64,000 bases of DNA, taken from NCBI RefSeq assembly GCF_002117915.1, contig NZ_BDJB01000011.1, forward strand, positions 1 through 64,000. Reading direction: 5' to 3'. The translations under genes were made by a program, and so were the position numbers. Source of the stretch: Sphingomonas sp. TZW2008. GTDB taxonomy: Bacteria > Pseudomonadota > Alphaproteobacteria > Sphingomonadales > Sphingomonadaceae. The notes below the pieces were generated by a model. It searched no databases. It worked only from the letters and a program-made list of their open reading frames with translations, and was not told where the DNA came from. This document shows positions 59,542 through 64,000 of this stretch, in pieces (positions within the stretch are counted from its first letter, which is position 1; every line of letters starts with the position of its first letter).

Positions 59542-61800
59542 ATGGCGGTAGTCGACGCGCGCAAGGAACAGGATCAGGGAGCGTCCATCGCATCGCCCGA
59601 CCGCGGCGCGAGCCTGCACGCGCTGTCGCTGCGTGACGAGCTTGCCCGCGGGTTGCGGCGGCTGGGTGACTTCGCGCTGGGCGTTTTCACCGTGGAGGTC
59701 GGCGAGGGGCACGACTCGATCTGGGCGATCGTGCGCCGCCCCGGACGTGGCGGCCTGGCGGTACGCGCGGCCTATGTTCCCGGCGGCTTCGCGCGCGTCC
59801 GCCGCGTCAAGCGCGCGCCGGGCGAGGTGCTGCGGCTCGAAGCGGAGAGCCCGATCGGCCGTCACCGCATCGTGCTGGAAGGAACCGGCGCCGACCTGCA
59901 GCGTCTGCGGGTGCGAAGCTGGCTAGTCCCGGCCGCGCCGCTGCTCGTCCCCTTCCTGCCGCGCGACGTGTTTCCGCTCGACGCGAACGACGATCCGCTC
60001 GGCACGACCGGCCGGGTCGACGCGGCGCAGCGGGGCCCGAATACCGGCCTCATCTACTTCGCGCTCGACGAACCCGCCTTTGGCCACGTGCTCTACGTGC
60101 AGGATCTGACCGCGCTGAACGAGTATTTCCGCGCCACCAAGACCGCGCCGATGGGTGCCGTCGGCGGCGAGTGGCCCGAGCTCGGCTATCTGCCGCCGAC
60201 CCCGCCGCAGAGTGGGACGCCGCCGTTCAATCCGCTGCCGAAGGGCGAAGAGGTGATGCTGTCCGACGCGATCGTCGTGCTGCGCGATCTGGCCGCGCAG
60301 AGCGAGCAGGAGCGGGCGCGCCAGTTCGTCCAGATGCTCGGCGAGGCGTACACCGCCATGCATCATCCGGCGGTCATCTATCGCGACTGGCGCGCGCGTG
60401 CTGATCGGACGCTCAAGGATCTCGACCGGGCGCCGGTCGCAACCTGCGCCGCCTACGGCCATCGCTACATCCGGCCCTACACTGATGCTGAATATCCCGA
60501 TTCGATGGTGCAGATGGCGGTCGCGACGGCATTGTTCGAATATGCCGGCTGGCGCGGCGAGCCGGTGCCGCTGGCCGGCGAGCTCGCGGCAGGGATGGCG
60601 AAATTCTACGATTCCAAGCTCGAGACGCTGCGCCGCTACCTCCCAAACGTCGGCAAGGACAAGGACGCCGACGCGGTCGACAGCTGGTATCTGTATCATC
60701 CGTTGCGCAACCTCGCGCAGCTCGCGCTGCTGGGCGAGGAGTGGGCCCGCGACCTGTTCCTTCGCTCGGTCGATTTCGGCATCCGCGCTGCGCACCATTT
60801 CGACTATCTCTGGCCGATCCAGTACAATGTGCAGGATTTCACCGTCATCACCGCCAAGCGCGGCGATGAGACGCACGGGCAGACCGACGTCGGCGGCTTC
60901 TACGCGTACGTCATGCTGCTGGGCTTCGAGCTGACGGGCGAGCAGCGCTTTCTCGACGAGGCGCGCGCGGCGATCGACGCGGCGAAGGGCATGCGTTTCG
61001 AGCTCGAGTATCAGGCGAATCTCACCGCCTGGGGCGCGGCCGCGTGCATGCGGCTGTGGCGGATCACGCAGCGGCCCGATTATCGCGAGCAAGCTTACGT
61101 CTACCTCGCGTCGTTCCTCCACAATTGCGAGATCTGGGAATCGCGGATCGAGCACGCCGAACACTACAGCAACTTCCTCGGCGCCACCGCGCTGCACGAT
61201 GCGCCGTACATGGCGATGTACGAGTGTTTCGACAGCTTCGTGGGCTGGGAGCGCTTCCTGCTCGATAGCGGGCCGGAGCTCGATCCCGCCGCGCGGATGC
61301 TCGTCACCGAATATTGCAAGTACGTGCTGCACCGCGGCTGGTATTATTTCCCGGACGCGGTGCCGGCGGAGATCGTCGCGACCGAGTGGCGCAACGGCCA
61401 CGTCGATCACAAGCTCTCCTTTCCGGTCGAGGACCTTTACGCCGACGGCCAGCCAATGGGGCAGGTCGGGCAGGAGGTCTACGGCGCGGGCGCGGCTTTC
61501 GCACTCACCGCGCGTGCGTTCCACCGCGTCGAGGGCGCGGCGTTCGAGCTTTACTGCAACCACTTGCTCGTCGCGCACGAACGCACCGGCGAGTGCGCGC
61601 GCAGCCTGCGATTGGTGGGGGGTGACAGCTGCACCGCGCTGCTGGCGGTGGTGCGGCGCGGTCGCGCGCCGCTGCCGACGTGCAAGGTGACGCTGGCGGG
61701 CGGCGACGCCGTGCGTCCGCACCTCGTCGCCGACGACCGCATCGAATATCTGCTGCCTGCCAACGGCCAGGTAGTGCTGACCTGGAGCGACGAGGCATGA
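59542..61800 (+). CDS. Large protein of unknown function, glycosidase-like alpha-toroid
   Basis: 752 residues, no signal peptide. AAGGAGG lies six bases before ATG 59542. The N-terminal 200 residues are beta-rich (VFTVEVGEGHDSIWAIVRRP). The middle (about 280-640) has repeated helix pairs ending in aromatic/acidic turns (YPDSMVQMAVATALFEYAGW; GGFYAYVMLLGFELTGEQRF; YREQAYVYLASFLHNCEIWE), the look of an (alpha/alpha)6 toroid as in glucuronyl epimerases and unsaturated glucuronidases. A small beta domain ends it. No family can be named. ATGA overlap with the SDR gene places it in a sugar or polyol pathway by context. Confidence 0.75.
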   Translation: MAVVDARKEQDQGASIASPDRGASLHALSLRDELARGLRRLGDFALGVFTVEVGEGHDSIWAIVRRPGRGGLAVRAAYVPGGFARVRRVKRAPGEVLRLEAESPIGRHRIVLEGTGADLQRLRVRSWLVPAAPLLVPFLPRDVFPLDANDDPLGTTGRVDAAQRGPNTGLIYFALDEPAFGHVLYVQDLTALNEYFRATKTAPMGAVGGEWPELGYLPPTPPQSGTPPFNPLPKGEEVMLSDAIVVLRDLAAQSEQERARQFVQMLGEAYTAMHHPAVIYRDWRARADRTLKDLDRAPVATCAAYGHRYIRPYTDAEYPDSMVQMAVATALFEYAGWRGEPVPLAGELAAGMAKFYDSKLETLRRYLPNVGKDKDADAVDSWYLYHPLRNLAQLALLGEEWARDLFLRSVDFGIRAAHHFDYLWPIQYNVQDFTVITAKRGDETHGQTDVGGFYAYVMLLGFELTGEQRFLDEARAAIDAAKGMRFELEYQANLTAWGAAACMRLWRITQRPDYREQAYVYLASFLHNCEIWESRIEHAEHYSNFLGATALHDAPYMAMYECFDSFVGWERFLLDSGPELDPAARMLVTEYCKYVLHRGWYYFPDAVPAEIVATEWRNGHVDHKLSFPVEDLYADGQPMGQVGQEVYGAGAAFALTARAFHRVEGAAFELYCNHLLVAHERTGECARSLRLVGGDSCTALLAVVRRGRAPLPTCKVTLAGGDAVRPHLVADDRIEYLLPANGQVVLTWSDEA

Positions 61801-62522
61801 CCCTGAAGGACAAGCGCATCCTGCTGACCGGCGGGACGACCGGGATCGGCCGCGCGATGCTGCTGCTGTTCGCGCGCGCGGGCGCCCGCGTGCTGACGAT
61901 GGGGCGCGACCCTGACTCGCTCGAAGAGGCGCTGGGCGCTGCCCGCGCGCTTGGCGGCGAGCTCCACGGGCTGACCGCCGATCTCGGCGAGCGCGCCGAC
62001 ATCGCCCGCATCTTCGCCGCGGCGGACGAGACGCTCGGCGGGCTCGACATCCTGGTGTCGAACGCGGCACTTGGTGCCGAGCCGATCGACGCGATGGCGG
62101 ACGACGATTGGCGCTACGTCATCGACGTCAATCTGACGGCGGCGCTCGCCTGCACGCGCGGCGCGCTTCAGCGCTTTCTGGCGGGTGAAGGACAGGTCGT
62201 CATCGTCGGATCGATCAGCGCCGAGATCCACGCACCCGGCGAGAGCGTCTATTCCGCCACCAAGGCGGGGCTGCAGGCGTTCGCGGAAACGCTGCGCAAG
62301 GAAGTGGCGGAGCGCGGGGTTCGCGTCAGTCTGGTAGAGCCGGGTACCGTCGGGTCCGACATGCAAGAGCCCGACGACGACGAACAGCGCGCGATGATCG
62401 CGCGCGAGGAGATGCTCCGCGCGGAGGATATCGCCGAGGCGGTCGCGTTCATCCTCACCCGTCCACATCGCGCCGACGTGGTGAGCCTGCGGATCGAGCC
62501 GCGCCTGCAGACGCTGACGTGA
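61797..62522 (+). CDS. Short-chain dehydrogenase/reductase (SDR)
   Basis: 241 residues; ATG overlaps the stop of the 752-residue gene. Cofactor motif TGGTTGIGRAM, the NAA(L) strand VSNAALG, catalytic S in IVGSISAE and Y-x3-K in YSATKAGLQAFAE, all normal for classical SDRs. The residues after the second strand (TMGRDP) allow NADP. It ends with PHRADVVSLRIEPRLQT. It should oxidise or reduce a sugar, polyol or keto acid made or moved by the neighbouring gene products. Confidence 0.93.
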   Translation: MTLKDKRILLTGGTTGIGRAMLLLFARAGARVLTMGRDPDSLEEALGAARALGGELHGLTADLGERADIARIFAAADETLGGLDILVSNAALGAEPIDAMADDDWRYVIDVNLTAALACTRGALQRFLAGEGQVVIVGSISAEIHAPGESVYSATKAGLQAFAETLRKEVAERGVRVSLVEPGTVGSDMQEPDDDEQRAMIAREEMLRAEDIAEAVAFILTRPHRADVVSLRIEPRLQTLT

Positions 62523-62680
62523 TCGCGCTCGCCGACGCGGGTCGTACGTCGGTCGCGCGCACGCGGTATTCGCACGATCTCGGCCTCGGCTCGCTTGCGG
62601 TAGAGGCCCCGAGCGCATTCCTCGATACCCCCTGCGTTTCGCCAAAACCGGGCGCCGCTGTTCCTGGAGTGATCGCATGA
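62519..62680 (+). CDS. Possible 53-residue bridging ORF
   Basis: A GTG at 62519 overlaps the SDR stop (GTGA) and its own stop TGA (62678-62680) overlaps the ATG of the next gene (ATGA). The product is VIALADAGRTSVARTRYSHD and onward, with no motif. The exact fit into the gap could be chance, or it may be a coupling ORF that carries ribosomes to the dehydrogenase gene. Confidence 0.3.
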   Translation: MIALADAGRTSVARTRYSHDLGLGSLAVEAPSAFLDTPCVSPKPGAAVPGVIA

Positions 62681-63729
62681 AGGCTGCACTTAAGACGGCG
62701 GACGGGCGTTTCAGCGTCGATCAGGTCGACGATCCGGTGCTCGGTGGCGACGAGTGGGTCGGGGCGTGGGTGCGGGTCGCCGGCATCTGCGGCACCGATC
62801 TGCGGCACTGGAAGAAGCCGGAGGCCGAGCTGCACTGCTGCATCATGGGTCACGAGCTCGCCGGCGAGGTGGTCGAGGTCGGCCCCGGTGTCACGCGGGT
62901 CGCGAACGGCGAACGCGTGTTGATCGAATCGGTGCTCGGCTGCGGCCACTGCGACTGGTGCCGCGTGCAGCAGTACAACCGCTGCCCCGATCTCTACCCG
63001 ACACGTCGCGCCAGCGTGTCGCGTGCCTACGCCGAATATGTTGTCGGGCCGCAGCACAAATTCTACCCGCTGCCCGACCACATCGGGTTCGAGGACGCGG
63101 CGCTGCTCGATACCTTTGCCGCCTGCCTCCACGCGCAGCATCTCTCGGGGCTGACGATCAACGCCAAGGTGGCGATCATCGGCGCGGGGCCGATCGGGCT
63201 CGGGCAGCTGATGCTCGCCAAGGCCAGCGGCGCCGATGTCGCGATCGTCGATACGGTCGCGCACTCGCTCGACGTGGCACGGGAGCTGGGTGCCGATCGC
63301 GTGATCCGGTCCGACCATGAAGACGTAGTCGCGGCGGTGCAGGGGCTGACCGACGGTCGCGGCGCCGACGTGGTGTTCGAATGCGCCGGCGGCACCTCGA
63401 TGCCAGAGACGCTGCCGTTGGCGACACGGCTCGTCCGTCGCGGCGGCAAGGTCGTCATCGTCGGCGGGTTCGACGCCGGTGAGACGAGCATCGCACTCGA
63501 GTGGCAGCGCATCCAGATGTCCGAGATCGCGCTGATCCCGACGGCGAGCTTCGCCTTTCACGACATCTACGCCGAGCAGGCCGAAGTGCTGGAGCTGCTC
63601 GCGCGCGGCAAGCTGCGCACCGATCCATTGATCACCCATCGCTTCCCGCTCGACCGGATCAACGAGGCGTTCGACGTCGCGCAGGCGAAGGAGGAAACCG
63701 GCGCGATCTTCGTCTGTCTGGACGTTTAG
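62677..63729 (+). CDS. Zn-dependent dehydrogenase (sorbitol/threonine dehydrogenase-like)
   Basis: 350 residues. Catalytic zinc ligands are C in AGICGTDLRHW, the H-E pair in MGHELAGEVVEVG, and probably D or E further on. The structural zinc loop LGCGHCDWCRVQQYNRC has four cysteines. The Rossmann motif is AIIGAGPIGLGQLMLAK with D in VAIVDTVAH, so NAD is likely. It is the last gene of the MFS/752/SDR unit and probably catalyses one oxidation step of the same sugar or polyol. GGAGTG before the ATG. Confidence 0.92.
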   Translation: MKAALKTADGRFSVDQVDDPVLGGDEWVGAWVRVAGICGTDLRHWKKPEAELHCCIMGHELAGEVVEVGPGVTRVANGERVLIESVLGCGHCDWCRVQQYNRCPDLYPTRRASVSRAYAEYVVGPQHKFYPLPDHIGFEDAALLDTFAACLHAQHLSGLTINAKVAIIGAGPIGLGQLMLAKASGADVAIVDTVAHSLDVARELGADRVIRSDHEDVVAAVQGLTDGRGADVVFECAGGTSMPETLPLATRLVRRGGKVVIVGGFDAGETSIALEWQRIQMSEIALIPTASFAFHDIYAEQAEVLELLARGKLRTDPLITHRFPLDRINEAFDVAQAKEETGAIFVCLDV

Positions 63730-64000
63730 CGGGCCAGGGGGAGTACGGTGCGCGACGGCGATTTCCGCCGCATGTGTTCCCAGAAGGCTGTGACGTGTGA
63801 CGGCCGTGCTTCGCTGATCGTAAGGTTAGCAACACTAACCGCAATGGATGAGACGCTGTCGTGCCGCTCGCGAGTGTGCGCCGTGGCGGCATCGCGATCT
63901 CGCTATCGGCTACTCGGGGAGAAGGTGTGGCAACCTTGCCGAACGGTGGGTTCACGGGGCGCTGTAGCTGAAACAGATCGGCGCCCAGGTGCTTTTCATC
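63730..64000. other. Right end of the window, no gene seen
   Basis: 271 bases after the last gene. Frames run to the window edge (for example ATG 63844) but lack ribosome binding sites and protein character. A short palindrome lies at 63824-63840. A gene starting further right cannot be excluded. Confidence 0.35.
63824..63840. promoter_or_regulatory. Short palindrome, possible operator
   Basis: GGTTAG-CAACA-CTAACC is a perfect 6+6 inverted repeat with a 5-base centre. It may bind a regulator of a gene just beyond the window, or form a weak hairpin after the dehydrogenase gene. Confidence 0.3.

Noticed and set aside
59923..62070. Minus-strand open frame of 715 codons
   Set aside because: Opposite the 752-residue gene and the SDR; no motifs, arginine-rich, no ribosome binding site.
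1..64000. CRISPR arrays, rRNA and tRNA genes
   Set aside because: No regularly spaced direct repeats and no rRNA or tRNA cloverleaf pattern were found by eye. A covariance-model search would settle this.
63844..64000. Open frame running off the right end
   Set aside because: No ribosome binding site, composition not protein-like; cannot be judged without the following sequence.

Overview
The window is GC-rich DNA that looks like a sphingomonad (Alphaproteobacteria, Sphingomonas or close relative). The evidence is the style of the secreted hydrolases and the TonB-dependent receptor, HWE-type signalling, an EcfG-like promoter, DUF3489/DUF2924/recombinase genes, and many tiny proteins of a kind typical of this family. 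No rRNA, tRNA or CRISPR array was recognised. All calls come from reading the sequence; no database was searched.

Layout. 1-1054: a complete IS630-type insertion sequence whose left end coincides with the window start. 1.4-7.5 kb: a hemerythrin-like protein, two small unknowns (one HIRAN-like), a strong minus-strand terminator, a three-PAS hybrid histidine kinase and a lone receiver protein. 7.6-14.3 kb: an unusual fusion of an integrase arm-binding domain with an SGNH hydrolase, a secreted amidohydrolase, a secreted alpha/beta hydrolase and a secreted DNA/RNA endonuclease. 13.3-23.5 kb: an island of about twenty mostly very small genes, two of them RMF-like, with four broken or duplicated pieces (thermonuclease-like, SRAP, and two paralogue fragments). 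23.8-28.8 kb: a beta-lactamase-fold serine hydrolase, a DUF3489-DUF2924-serine recombinase cassette and an alpha/beta hydrolase. 29.1-32.8 kb: two divergent GGDEF proteins and small genes.

33.2-44.6 kb is the most coherent block. An IclR regulator is divergent from an operon of a secreted esterase-like hydrolase, a TonB-dependent receptor, an M20 peptidase and two M24 peptidases. A third M24 peptidase converges on this operon. GTTCG-type inverted repeats lie both at the operon promoter and in front of the third M24 gene, suggesting one IclR-controlled system for uptake and stepwise hydrolysis of a peptide or ester-peptide. 44.9-49.7 kb: an acyltransferase, a GH12-like protein, a stress protein under an EcfG-like promoter and a GH5-like hydrolase. 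49.9-55.6 kb: a Crp/Fnr regulator, a receiver protein with an HWE kinase, and a SulP transporter with a structured leader. 56.0-63.7 kb: a Zn alcohol dehydrogenase pair, then an MFS transporter (frameshifted), a 752-residue protein of unknown function, an SDR and a second Zn dehydrogenase, which look like one catabolic unit.
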